NCBI RefSeq assembly: GCF_003182155.1
Contig: NZ_QGTG01000006.1
Location: forward strand, 62,001 to 126,000
Length of the DNA: 64,000 bases
DNA from: Chitinophaga sp. S165
GTDB lineage: Bacteria; Bacteroidota; Bacteroidia; Chitinophagales; Chitinophagaceae
Reading direction: 5' to 3'
The notes below the pieces were generated by a model that saw only the letters and a program-made list of their open reading frames with translations, was not told where the DNA came from and ran no database searches. The translations under genes and the position numbers were made by a program. How positions within the stretch are numbered: position 1 is the first letter of the stretch; every line of letters begins with the position of its first letter. Positions 36,449 through 44,299 of the stretch are shown here, one piece after another.

Positions 36449-36886
36449 ATGATGCTAAACCGCATGTTGCTCCCTTGTCTATTTATTGGGACCATATTCT
36501 CTAGTTGCGCCTCCGAACATGAAAGCCGGATCGATACCTTTAACTGTGGTACAGAGCCAGACACAGCCATCGCTATTCTTCATGGGAGGGTAGTAGAACA
36601 AAAGATGCTTTCCGGAAACAAAGATACCCTTCTGCCATTGCAGGGGGTAGTTATCAGCCTGGAAGGGAAACACGACACCATCGCCGCAGATGCTTCCGGC
36701 GCTTTCACACTATACCTTGACCTGAAAGAGACACACCCTTTTACGATCATGAAAAACGGGTATCAGCCGCTTACTGTCAATGGCTTCTTTGCAGAAAAGG
36801 AAACGCTGGCCGAGATCAGTATCATACTTGAAAAAGGGATGACGGCGAGAACAGGTATGGTGACGATGTGTAAGATCGCGTACTGA
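36449..36886 (+). CDS. Lipoprotein with carboxypeptidase-regulatory-like domain
   Basis: 145 residues; ATG 36449 or 36452. SPII signal LLPCLFIGTIFSSCAS. The mature part contains a CarboxypepD_reg-like beta-sandwich: LQGVVISLEGKHDTIAADASGAFTLY and HPFTIMKNGYQPLTV. It probably sits on the periplasmic face of a membrane. Its role is unknown. It is followed by the copper-type genes after a 75-bp gap containing a promoter. Confidence 0.7.
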   Translation: MMLNRMLLPCLFIGTIFSSCASEHESRIDTFNCGTEPDTAIAILHGRVVEQKMLSGNKDTLLPLQGVVISLEGKHDTIAADASGAFTLYLDLKETHPFTIMKNGYQPLTVNGFFAEKETLAEISIILEKGMTARTGMVTMCKIAY

Positions 36887-36949
36887 CCACTTCCATAAAT
36901 TATATAACTTCCTGCCGGAATTATATAACAACTATGCCGGGACCCGCTG

Positions 36950-36957
36950 TATCTTTG
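36950..36957 (+). promoter_or_regulatory. -7 promoter box of the copper gene set
   Basis: TATCTTTG matches TAnnTTTG exactly and ends only 5 bases before the ATG at 36963. The start of transcription would then fall at or just before the start codon, giving a leaderless or nearly leaderless mRNA. No clear -33 TTTG was seen. Confidence 0.45.
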
Positions 36958-36962
36958 TGTCA

Positions 36963-37355
36963 ATGAAGAAAAAGACCATCATATCACTCCGGGCGCTCTT
37001 CCTGCTACTTGTATTCTTCCTGAATACGGGTGTCGGTTTTGCCTGCGCTATACAAAGTGATCTGTGGTCAAACGAGCATCGTCACATGCACGATATGCAT
37101 GCCATGCATCATGAGCACCAGAAAGCGCCGCATGAATGCTGTGGCGATGGCATGGTCAAATTCGAACAGCTTGATAAAAGTAACGTCCAGCAGGATGAAG
37201 TGGTGCAGCTTCCTGCATTAGTGTACATCTACCCAGTAATATATCTTTCCGGCCCTTCACAGGCTTATCTTAATACACTGCGCAGGTATGTAACACCGCC
37301 GCAGGATCCTCCTCCTACGGACATCCGTGTGTCCATTCAGTCTTTCCAGATTTGA
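36963..37355 (+). CDS. His/Met-rich secreted protein, probable copper binding
   Basis: About 130 residues from ATG 36963. N-terminal signal (LRALFLLLVFFLNTGVGFAC), then a metal-binding stretch HRHMHDMHAMHHEHQ and HECC. The C-terminal half is Pro-rich and has no recognised domain. The His/Met/Cys composition and the genes downstream (DUF3347 and multicopper oxidase) suggest a periplasmic copper-binding protein (inference). The frame can be read from GTG 36957, but that codon overlaps the promoter box. Confidence 0.7.
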   Translation: MKKKTIISLRALFLLLVFFLNTGVGFACAIQSDLWSNEHRHMHDMHAMHHEHQKAPHECCGDGMVKFEQLDKSNVQQDEVVQLPALVYIYPVIYLSGPSQAYLNTLRRYVTPPQDPPPTDIRVSIQSFQI

Positions 37356-37435
37356 TCATTGTTTGAATGTACAAGCAAACCTTAATAACTGTTAAGGTGT
37401 TAATTCCTATTGTTCAAACAATCACACAAATCAAC

Positions 37436-37918
37436 ATGAAAAGTCTTATCATAGCCACTACTATATTACTTGCAACCTTCTCTGCGAAAGCTGCCAATCC
37501 ATCTTTATCTCAATTATTGTCGCTTTATTACGACGTAAAAAATGCACTTGTAAGCAGTGATGCAGGTGTTGCAGCCGCTAAAGCCGATGCATTTGTAAAG
37601 GCCATCAACAGCGTGGACATGAATACACTGTCTGCCGACGAGCACAAAGCATTTATGCCTTTAAAAGACAAGCTTTCTGCGGATGCTTTGGCAATTTCGA
37701 ATTCGACAGATCTCAACGCACAGCGCGAAAAATTCAAGACATTCTCCAACAATATCTACACCCTGGCAAAAGCCGTTAAACTGTCCACAGATCCGGTATA
37801 TCAGCTGTATTGTCCTATGCAGAAGAGCTACTGGTTAAGCGAGGAAGCTGCCGTAAAGAATCCTTATTACGGTAAGAAAATGCTGACCTGCGGTAATGTA
37901 AAAGAGACAATCAAATAA
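37436..37918 (+). CDS. DUF3347 periplasmic protein
   Basis: 160 residues from ATG 37436 (MKSLIIATTILLATFSAKA signal); the open frame upstream to 37367 adds no plausible sequence. The mature part is helical (LSQLLSLYYDVKNALVSSDAGVAAAKA) and ends with YCPMQKSYWLSEEAAVKNPYYGKKMLTCG, the typical C-terminus of DUF3347 proteins. These occur alone or fused to CusB-like efflux adaptors; the CPM segment is thought to bind copper. It sits 25 bp before the multicopper oxidase gene. Confidence 0.88.
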   Translation: MKSLIIATTILLATFSAKAANPSLSQLLSLYYDVKNALVSSDAGVAAAKADAFVKAINSVDMNTLSADEHKAFMPLKDKLSADALAISNSTDLNAQREKFKTFSNNIYTLAKAVKLSTDPVYQLYCPMQKSYWLSEEAAVKNPYYGKKMLTCGNVKETIK

Positions 37919-37943
37919 TCCGGAACAGTTTAATACTTTAGAG

Positions 37944-40064
37944 ATGAAACGTTTTCTGTTAACAGTAATCGTATTGCTGTCCTTTACAGCAGCTTTTTCA
38001 CAGGTGCCCCGCACTGTCCGTTATGATCTGTTTGTATCAGATTCAATGATCCATAGCAAGGGAAAGATGATACACGCGATGGTGATCAATGGCGGCATAC
38101 CAGCGCCGGTACTCACTTTTACAGAAGGAGACACTGCCGAGATCTATGTGCATAACAAAATGGATATGGAAACTTCCATACACTGGCACGGCCTGATCCT
38201 GCCTAACCGGTATGACGGCGTATCTTATCTTACTACTGCACCTATAAAAGCAGGTGAAACACACTTATACAAATTTCCGCTCGTGCAGAATGGTACCTAC
38301 TGGTACCATTCTCACACCATGTTCCAGGAGCAAAGCGGCATGTACGGCGCTTTCATCATCAGGAAAAGAAATGCGCCCGATGAGAAAGAACATACACTGT
38401 TGTTAAGCGACTGGACAAATGAGAACCCGCATCAGGTGGACCGTTCGCTGCATACAGCAACAGACTGGTATGCAGTAAGGAAGAACAGCGTACAGAGTTA
38501 TGCAGAAGCTATCAAGGCAAAAAACTTTTCCACTAAACTGACCAACGAGTGGAAACGGATGCTGGCAATGGATGTCAGCGATGTATACTACGATCAGTTG
38601 TTCAGCAATGGTAAACCCGTAGATGTGCAGCCACAGTACAAAGCTGGCGATAAAGTAAGGCTGCGTGTGGTGAACGGCAGCTCTTCTACTTATTTCTGGC
38701 TGACCTATGCGGGTGGCAAGATCACCGTCGTAGCAAATGATGGTATGGATGTAGAGCCCGTAGAAGTAGACAGGCTGATAGTAGGCGTGGCCGAGACATA
38801 TGATGTACTGGTCAGTCTTCCGTCAGACAGCAGTTATGAATTCCTTGCCACAGCGGAAGACCGGACTAAAGCAACTTCTCTGTTCCTGGGTAGTGGTCCG
38901 CGGAATGAAGCAACGCGACTGCCCCGCCTGAAATATTTTGAAGGGATGAAGATGATGAACGGCATGATGAAAATGAACGGACAGATGAATGATATGGACA
39001 TGCAGATGAGCCTTCAGCAGATGGATATGAACGCCGTGATGTATGATGAAGATCCGGGTGTAACATTGAACTATGCTATGTTGAAATCTCCGGTAAAGAC
39101 CAATCTGCCGGATGCTCCCGTAAAGGAATTGCGTTTTAATCTTAGCGGTAATATGAACCGTTATGTGTGGAGCATCAATAACAAAACAGTATCTGAATCG
39201 GATAAGATCCTCATCAAAAAAGGAGAGAACATCCGTATCATTCTTTACAATGGTACCATGATGCGTCACCCAATGCATCTTCACGGGCATTTCTTCAGGG
39301 TATTGAACGGACAGGGAGATTATTCTCCACTGAAAAATACACTGGACATTATGCCAATGGAAACAGATACCATAGAATTTGCAGCTACGGAAAGTGGCGA
39401 CTGGTTCTTTCATTGTCACATCCTCTATCACATGATGAGTGGTATGGGCCGCATCTTTACGTACGAAGATTCTCCTGCTAATCCTGAAATACCTGATCCG
39501 AAGAAAGCCATCCGTAAAATATATGCGGATGACAGGAAGATCCATCCGTCTGCCAGGATCGGCCTTGAAAGCAATGGCAGTGATGGTGAACTGGCGTTCT
39601 CAAATACCCGTTACAGGTTAAGTACTGAATGGAGAGTAGGATTGAATGGCGACAACGGGTATGAAACGGAAAGTCATTTCGGTAGATATTTGGGTCCGAC
39701 GCAATGGTTGTTCCCTTATGTCGGATGGGACGTACGTTATCGCAAAATGCATGGTGAGAAAGAAAAGAACCTGTTCGGGCAATCCAATACAAAAGACTTC
39801 CGGAGCGTATTACATGCGGGTGTGGAATATACACTGCCGCTGCTGATCATTGTAGATGCATCGGTAGATACTGACGGACGTGTACGCGTGCAGTTAAGCC
39901 GTGAAGATGTACCCATTACAAGAAGACTGCGGTTTAATTTTATGGCTAACACAGATAAAGAATACATGGCAGGTTTCAGATACATCATGACGAAATATCT
40001 GTCCCTTTCTACGCATTATGACAGTGATATGGGAGTTGGTGCAGGTATTACCATTACTTACTAA
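37944..40064 (+). CDS. Multicopper oxidase fused to CopB-like C-terminal domain
   Basis: 706 residues with signal peptide (LLTVIVLLSFTAAFSQ). Three cupredoxin domains carry all four copper motifs: HWHG (80-83), WYHSH (120-124), HPMHLHGHFF (about 441) and HCHILYHMMSGM (about 489). A Met-rich stretch (about 334-366, MMNGMMKMNGQMNDMDMQM) resembles the Met-rich regions of CopA and CueO. After residue 530 an extra 175 residues (HPSARIGLESNGSDGEL to LSTHYDSDMGVGAGITITY) look like the outer-membrane barrel of copper-resistance protein CopB. It is thus an apparent CopA-CopB fusion. It probably oxidises periplasmic Cu(I). Confidence 0.9.
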   Translation: MKRFLLTVIVLLSFTAAFSQVPRTVRYDLFVSDSMIHSKGKMIHAMVINGGIPAPVLTFTEGDTAEIYVHNKMDMETSIHWHGLILPNRYDGVSYLTTAPIKAGETHLYKFPLVQNGTYWYHSHTMFQEQSGMYGAFIIRKRNAPDEKEHTLLLSDWTNENPHQVDRSLHTATDWYAVRKNSVQSYAEAIKAKNFSTKLTNEWKRMLAMDVSDVYYDQLFSNGKPVDVQPQYKAGDKVRLRVVNGSSSTYFWLTYAGGKITVVANDGMDVEPVEVDRLIVGVAETYDVLVSLPSDSSYEFLATAEDRTKATSLFLGSGPRNEATRLPRLKYFEGMKMMNGMMKMNGQMNDMDMQMSLQQMDMNAVMYDEDPGVTLNYAMLKSPVKTNLPDAPVKELRFNLSGNMNRYVWSINNKTVSESDKILIKKGENIRIILYNGTMMRHPMHLHGHFFRVLNGQGDYSPLKNTLDIMPMETDTIEFAATESGDWFFHCHILYHMMSGMGRIFTYEDSPANPEIPDPKKAIRKIYADDRKIHPSARIGLESNGSDGELAFSNTRYRLSTEWRVGLNGDNGYETESHFGRYLGPTQWLFPYVGWDVRYRKMHGEKEKNLFGQSNTKDFRSVLHAGVEYTLPLLIIVDASVDTDGRVRVQLSREDVPITRRLRFNFMANTDKEYMAGFRYIMTKYLSLSTHYDSDMGVGAGITITY

Positions 40065-40123
40065 ACGGTTGTTAAAGCCGGAACTCCTTACTGAGTGGGT
40101 TATACAGGGGTATAAAAAAAATG

Positions 40124-40150
40124 AACGGGTGTATGATTACACCCGTTTCT
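40124..40150 (+). terminator. Terminator after the multicopper oxidase gene
   Basis: A perfect 10-bp stem (AACGGGTGTA at 40124-40133, TACACCCGTT at 40138-40147) with a TGAT tetraloop, followed by TCT and mixed pyrimidines. The T-run is short but the stem is strong. Confidence 0.75.
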
Positions 40151-40249
40151 ACCTAAACCTACAACTGTTTATTACTGTAATTATTTTTTTCGTGACACAA
40201 ATGTAGCACCTGAAAAGGGTATATGAAAAACCAATATCACGGTTTAAGA

Positions 40250-40301
40250 AACCAATTTTTCTGCGCGTCTAAAATTTTTATTGTGATCAGAAAAATTGGT
40301 T
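40250..40301. repeat. 14-bp perfect inverted repeat upstream of the outer-membrane protein gene
   Basis: AACCAATTTTTCTG at 40250-40263 and CAGAAAAATTGGTT at 40288-40301, with 24 bases between. It lies just upstream of the promoter at 40323-40353. A third partial copy (AAACCAAT) is at about 40229-40236. It may be a dimeric regulator site or a transcript hairpin. Confidence 0.5.
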
Positions 40302-40322
40302 GATTTATCCGTCTTTTTGGAA

Positions 40323-40353
40323 TTGATGGACAATGTGATACGGTATAATTTTG
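40323..40353 (+). promoter_or_regulatory. Promoter of the outer-membrane beta-barrel gene
   Basis: TTG at 40323-40325 and TAATTTTG at 40346-40353 (exact TAnnTTTG), 20 bases apart. The leader to the ATG at 40426 is about 65 bases. Confidence 0.6.
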
Positions 40354-40425
40354 TGTCATCAGATTGATTAAAGCAGCTGCGATAAACAGAACTGAAGATT
40401 AACAGAAAAATTAAACGAACGAACG

Positions 40426-40995
40426 ATGAAAAAGATGATCAAGACAGGCATTAGCACATTAGCACTATTATTAGCAGTAGCAGTAGGAGTAAAGGCACAA
40501 ACGAAAGGCAACAGTGAACCACAAAGACCTTCATTCTCTTTGAGTGCAGGTCCGGAAGCAGGAATACCGGTTGGGAATTTCAGCGATTTTTACAAGTGGT
40601 CTTTAGGCGGTTCCGTACAGGCAGATTATGCCATCTTTAAGAAAACGTTGTATGTAAATGTGAACGCAGGCTTTGCAAATGTTTTCGCAGAAGATGTACC
40701 GGGTTTAGATGATTTGCAGTGGATTCCCGTTAAGGCTGGTTTAAGGTATTATCCTTTCCAGAGCAATAATCTGTATGTACAGGGACAGGCCGGAGTAAAC
40801 TTTATCACCAATGGTCCGACCGGTTATAAAACAGCGGCCTTCACCTATAGCCCACAAATTGGTTACCTGATCCCAATTGGAAAAGGTAACTACCTGGACG
40901 CAGGGGTTAAATTCGACGGTAACTCAAAATTTGTTGACAACGGCGAATCTGCTAATCTGATAGGTCTAAGAGTAGCATACACTTTCAAATTATAA
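40426..40995 (+). CDS. Outer-membrane beta-barrel protein
   Basis: 189 residues with a signal peptide (LALLLAVAVGVKAQ). The mature part alternates amphipathic strands (FSLSAGPEAGIPVGNFSDFY, LYVNVNAGFANVF, LYVQGQAGVNFIT, YLDAGVKFDGNS) and ends with GLRVAYTFKL, a C-terminal aromatic strand. It resembles the small OmpX/PorT-like barrels common in this phylum. It stands alone, with its own promoter and terminator. Ligand unknown. Confidence 0.82.
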   Translation: MKKMIKTGISTLALLLAVAVGVKAQTKGNSEPQRPSFSLSAGPEAGIPVGNFSDFYKWSLGGSVQADYAIFKKTLYVNVNAGFANVFAEDVPGLDDLQWIPVKAGLRYYPFQSNNLYVQGQAGVNFITNGPTGYKTAAFTYSPQIGYLIPIGKGNYLDAGVKFDGNSKFVDNGESANLIGLRVAYTFKL

Positions 40996-41063
40996 GCATA
41001 AACATTAGGATACATAGGACAAGCATAGGACATAATTGTTAAGGGGTTTATAATCAATGGAGT

Positions 41064-41096
41064 AAGGCCGTCTCATTTACTTGAGACGGCCTTTTC
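41064..41096 (+). terminator. Terminator after the outer-membrane barrel gene
   Basis: A 12-bp perfect stem (AAGGCCGTCTCA at 41064-41075, TGAGACGGCCTT at 41082-41093) with a 6-nt loop and a short T-run. It is about 70 bases after the stop codon. Confidence 0.85.
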
Positions 41097-41140
41097 GTTT
41101 GCCTTACTGAGCCGAAACCAGGCGCATTCAAACTGGACTT

Positions 41141-41228
41141 TACAAGGTTTATACAAGCTTTATCTTACGTTCATCTTACGTCTTTGAACGTAAGATGAAC
41201 GTAAGATAAAGCTTGTATAAACCTTGTA
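41141..41228. repeat. 41-bp perfect palindrome with 6-nt loop
   Basis: Bases 41141-41181 are exactly complementary to 41188-41228, around the loop CTTTGA. Each arm also contains a short direct repeat (ATCTTACGT twice, 2 bases apart). The hairpin lies between two intergenic features and encodes no protein. It has no T-run, so it is not a usual terminator. It could be a mobile miniature element, a phage-type or regulatory palindrome, or an attachment or resolution site; none can be shown from one copy. Confidence 0.9.
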
Positions 41229-41339
41229 GAAACACCGCAAAATGAAAGATTGATCCTGCTCCTGGTTAACACACGTGATATTTGGTCCTGACGGGGTTTA
41301 CACGAGTTTTGGGGAGGTAGTGGATGCATTTCGTCCCCG

Positions 41340-41402
41340 CGATTTTGCATCCTGTATACACGATTCTGCGTCCTGCATACGCGATTTTGCGTCCTGCATA
41401 CA
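41340..41402. repeat. Three tandem copies of a 21-bp unit
   Basis: Units at 41340-41360, 41361-41381 and 41382-41402 share CGATT(T/C)TGC(A/G)TCCTG(C/T)ATAC plus one variable base. They are contiguous, with no spacers. The unit length equals seven codons, but no frame around them looks coding. Function unknown. Confidence 0.8.
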
Positions 41403-41531
41403 TTGTCAGAAAACGTTTTACAATCTTTCCTAACATTGTATAGTGAAGTCGGGACAGTGAAGGATATAAAAGGAGAAGGTGTCTCCTGTTAAGAAAACAC
41501 CCTCGCTATATTTGTAGATGGGAAAGACGGA

Positions 41532-42464
41532 TTACGCGACAGATAATTTCTTGAAATCAGACGGATTTTCATCCGCAAACTTCTTGAAGAACCGGCTAAA
41601 GTGTGAGCTGGTATCAAAGTTCAGCTGATCTGAAATTTCTTTAACGCTGAGAGAGGAGGTGGTAAGTAACAGTTTTGCCTCCAGGTACAGCCGGCTATGA
41701 ATGACCTGCAGTGCATTTTTACCGGTTTCCTGTTTGACGATCTCGCTCAGATGTTTGGCTGTGATGTGCAACATATCGGCATATTCCTGGACGGTCCTTT
41801 TATCGAGGAAATGTTCCTCGACCAGGTCCCGGAAATTGACAAAAGTGGCATATTGTCTGGTGAGCTGATGGTTAGGGCGGCTCTCCTGGCACTTTTCAAA
41901 GGCCCTGTTCACTTCATACAGCAATTCTACTACCTGTAAACGCACTATCTGGAGGAAAAAAGGGTTGCTTTCGCGGTATTCCCGGTCAATCCTTTCAAAA
42001 AGCTGTTTGGTCTTCTGAAAATGCATGTCTCCCAGTGTATATACAGGGGCGCAGGAAGGATTGAGGTCTATCAGGGGGTCAAGTGCACTTTGTTTGATAA
42101 AAGTGTCCGTGATAAACTCCTTCTTGAACATGACCATGTACAGTAACAGGTCGTCGGAGGCATTATCAAAAGAAGTAGTATGTTTAGGCGATACGATGTG
42201 CAAAGATTTTGGGCCTACATCGAAAGTGAAGGCGCCGATCGTTTTCTGGCAGGTGCCTCTGATGCATAGAATGACCGCATAATGATCAGTCCTGATAGGA
42301 GGACCGCTTTTCACGCTTCCCTCGTTGCTCAATACAGCAAAATTGTTGGGGTGAAGCAGCTCATCGTACTTGTCCATACCGAAACTTTGTGTCACCTTTT
42401 TGTCAAGAGACAGATAGTACCGGATTGTGGACGGAATATCGAATATTGGCAGGTTCGTGTTCAT
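41532..42464 (-). CDS. AraC-family transcriptional regulator
   Basis: 310 residues. N-terminal sensor domain (YAVILCIRGTCQKTIGAFTF, KSLHIVSPKHTTSF) and C-terminal AraC helix-turn-helix pair (VQEYADMLHITAKHLSEIVKQETG and VKEISDQLNFDTSSHFSRFFKKFADENPSDFK). On the minus strand TAATTTTG (complement of 42475-42482) ends about 10 bases before its start codon, so the message would have almost no leader. It is divergent from the Ogt-type gene. Confidence 0.92.
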   Translation of the reverse strand: MNTNLPIFDIPSTIRYYLSLDKKVTQSFGMDKYDELLHPNNFAVLSNEGSVKSGPPIRTDHYAVILCIRGTCQKTIGAFTFDVGPKSLHIVSPKHTTSFDNASDDLLLYMVMFKKEFITDTFIKQSALDPLIDLNPSCAPVYTLGDMHFQKTKQLFERIDREYRESNPFFLQIVRLQVVELLYEVNRAFEKCQESRPNHQLTRQYATFVNFRDLVEEHFLDKRTVQEYADMLHITAKHLSEIVKQETGKNALQVIHSRLYLEAKLLLTTSSLSVKEISDQLNFDTSSHFSRFFKKFADENPSDFKKLSVA

Positions 42465-42474
42465 AATCAGGGGG

Positions 42475-42551
42475 CAAAATTACGGTAAAATTAGGTGTTA
42501 TGAACCCCGCAAGAATCGGGTTTATGTCATAAATGAGAATGGGTACTTTTG
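42475..42551. promoter_or_regulatory. Divergent promoters of the AraC and AraC-Ogt genes
   Basis: Minus strand: TAATTTTG (42475-42482). Plus strand: TACTTTTG (42544-42551), 19 bases before the ATG at 42571. Both match TAnnTTTG exactly. A -33 element is not clear on either side. Confidence 0.5.
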
Positions 42552-42570
42552 TATTGTAAATGAAATAGAT

Positions 42571-43410
42571 ATGATTTCTCAGGAATTGACCAATTATGAA
42601 AGGATTGCCAGGGCAATTGAATACCTGAAGACCAATTTCAGGAAACAGCCGTCCCTGGAGGAAGTAGCGGAAAATGTGTACCTCAGTCCATTCCATTTTC
42701 AACGCATGTTTACGGAATGGGCAGGTGTTAGTCCGAAGAAATTTACACAATATCTCAGTGTAGAATATGCAAAGGCGCTATTAAAAGAGAAACAAGCTTC
42801 CCTTTTTGATACCGCCCTTGAAACAGGCCTTTCCGGAACCGGCAGGTTACATGATCTTTTTATGAAAATTGAAGGAATGACGCCGGGTGAATATAAGAAC
42901 GGGGGAGAAGCCTTGTCCATCAACTACAGCTATGCTGAGAGCCCTTTTGGCCCCCTGATCCTGGCGGCCACTTCCAAAGGGTTGTGTTACCTGGCATTTG
43001 AAGATGACCGGGACCTGGCTTTCCGGCATTTACAGGCACAGTTCCCCAATGCCCGCTTCCAGCAGGTACTCGATATGGTCCAGCAAAACGCATTATACTT
43101 TTTTACCCAGGATTGGAATACGCTGGAGCAGGTGAAGCTGCATCTGAAAGGTACGCCCTTCCAGCTGAAGGTCTGGGAAGCGTTATTACAGATCCCTATG
43201 GGCGATCTGTCCAGTTACGGCAAGGTAGCTGCCGCCGCCAATGCAGAACGGGCATATCAGGCAGTTGGAACAGCTGTAGGAAGCAATCCGGTAGCCTTCC
43301 TGATCCCTTGCCATAGGGTTATTAAGTCAAATGGAGAATTTGGCGAATATCATTGGGGAAGCACCCGTAAAATGGCAATGATTGGCTGGGAGGCATCGAG
43401 AGTGAGGTAA
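42571..43410 (+). CDS. AraC-type DNA-binding domain fused to methylated-DNA-cysteine methyltransferase (Ada-like)
   Basis: 279 residues from ATG 42571; the open frame upstream to 42427 overlaps the promoter and the divergent gene and is rejected. Residues 1-110 are an AraC helix-turn-helix pair (SLEEVAENVYLSPFHFQRMF). Residues 115-279 are the O6-alkylguanine transferase, with active-site PCHRVI and DNA-binding GDLSSYGKVAAAANAERAYQ. It lacks the N-terminal Cys4-zinc phosphotriester domain of E. coli Ada. It repairs O6-methylguanine and could control genes, though without the usual methyl sensor. Confidence 0.93.
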   Translation: MISQELTNYERIARAIEYLKTNFRKQPSLEEVAENVYLSPFHFQRMFTEWAGVSPKKFTQYLSVEYAKALLKEKQASLFDTALETGLSGTGRLHDLFMKIEGMTPGEYKNGGEALSINYSYAESPFGPLILAATSKGLCYLAFEDDRDLAFRHLQAQFPNARFQQVLDMVQQNALYFFTQDWNTLEQVKLHLKGTPFQLKVWEALLQIPMGDLSSYGKVAAAANAERAYQAVGTAVGSNPVAFLIPCHRVIKSNGEFGEYHWGSTRKMAMIGWEASRVR

Positions 43411-43417
43411 CATCAAA

Positions 43418-43462
43418 GAGGCGCCGACCGCGATCTCTTACTGAAACCGCAGCCGGCGCCTC
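43418..43462. terminator. Hairpin between convergent genes
   Basis: GAGGCGCCG at 43418-43426 pairs with CGGCGCCTC at 43454-43462 across a 27-base loop. No T-run. It may end both convergent transcripts. Confidence 0.5.
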
Positions 43463-43489
43463 GCAAACCGTTTAAGAGGCCCAGAACAA

Positions 43490-44299
43490 CTAAGGCACTA
43501 CGATCGTCTTCTTCTCCACAGTATGCGCACTGAAATACCCGATCGCATTTCCCGAAATATTGCTCACAGGATTTGCAGGCGTAGCTGAATCATTCTCGCC
43601 AGTTGCACTATTGCTGAGACTATAGAAATACTTATACACAGAAGCATCAATATTGAGCATCTCTACAGTTACCTCGTCACCGCTATTGATGTCATACTCA
43701 TGATCATCATCATCTTCACCCAGTATGTACAAACGTGCATTGATGTCATTGCCGTTAGTAAGATCATCATTGCGTACGTAATAACGCTTTACCTTATTGC
43801 CCCTGATATACTGCTGGAAGCGATAGAAATTCGTTTCACTACCAGGATCTTTAAAGCTGACATTAGTTACTTTGGTGATATCACCGAAAAGATCTTCCTC
43901 TACAATAGACAAAGAATCCATCAGTACTTTCGATGGCATACGACAGGTTGAAGAGTATTGCTCACCATCTACGGTAACCAGCAATCCATATGTATTGCCG
44001 CTAACGCCAGATAATTCCGGAGCAGTATACACGCCGGTGGTCGTCTCTGCCAGCAAGGTAGTATCGCCATTGAAGAAGATCTGCACCTTCGCGCCGGAAA
44101 CGCCGGCAAATGTATTGTCGTCAGCAAAGTCTTTCGTCCGGCTGAGTTTCACGCTGCAATCGCCCTTGATATCTGTCAGCACACCTTCGATCACCAGTTT
44201 ATTGTCATTGCCGTTCAGATTAAGATCGATCTCTTTTTCACAGGCAGTGCCGAGTAACAGCGCTGCGCCTAGTAGGATATATGTATAACGCATGGTCAT
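43490..44299 (-). CDS. DUF4249 lipoprotein
   Basis: 269 residues with SPII signal YILLGAALLLGTACEKEIDL. LVIEGVLTDIKGDCSVKLSRT and VSGAKVQIF are typical of DUF4249, a family regularly encoded right after a TonB-dependent receptor and thought to be its surface lipoprotein partner. The start overlaps the receptor stop by one base (ATG 44299, or two codons later 44293), consistent with translational coupling. Confidence 0.9.
   Translation of the reverse strand: MTMRYTYILLGAALLLGTACEKEIDLNLNGNDNKLVIEGVLTDIKGDCSVKLSRTKDFADDNTFAGVSGAKVQIFFNGDTTLLAETTTGVYTAPELSGVSGNTYGLLVTVDGEQYSSTCRMPSKVLMDSLSIVEEDLFGDITKVTNVSFKDPGSETNFYRFQQYIRGNKVKRYYVRNDDLTNGNDINARLYILGEDDDDHEYDINSGDEVTVEMLNIDASVYKYFYSLSNSATGENDSATPANPVSNISGNAIGYFSAHTVEKKTIVVP

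Larger units (their letters stand above)
40996..41531. other. Large intergenic region holding a terminator, palindrome and tandem repeat
   Basis: This 536-bp stretch between the outer-membrane barrel gene and the convergent AraC gene has no open frame of note. It contains the terminator at 41064, the 41-bp palindrome at 41141 and the 21-bp tandem repeats at 41340. The remaining sequence, 41403-41531, shows nothing recognisable. Confidence 0.6.

Noticed and set aside
38823-39545. 240-codon open frame on the minus strand, His-rich
   Set aside because: It is the exact antisense of the multicopper oxidase; the His codons mirror its Met codons. No start context or family.
41141-41228. Long palindrome considered as an intrinsic terminator
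   Set aside because: No T-run follows, the stem is far too long, and a normal terminator already lies at 41064.
41340-41402. Tandem repeats considered as a CRISPR array
   Set aside because: Units are contiguous with no spacers and no cas genes are near.
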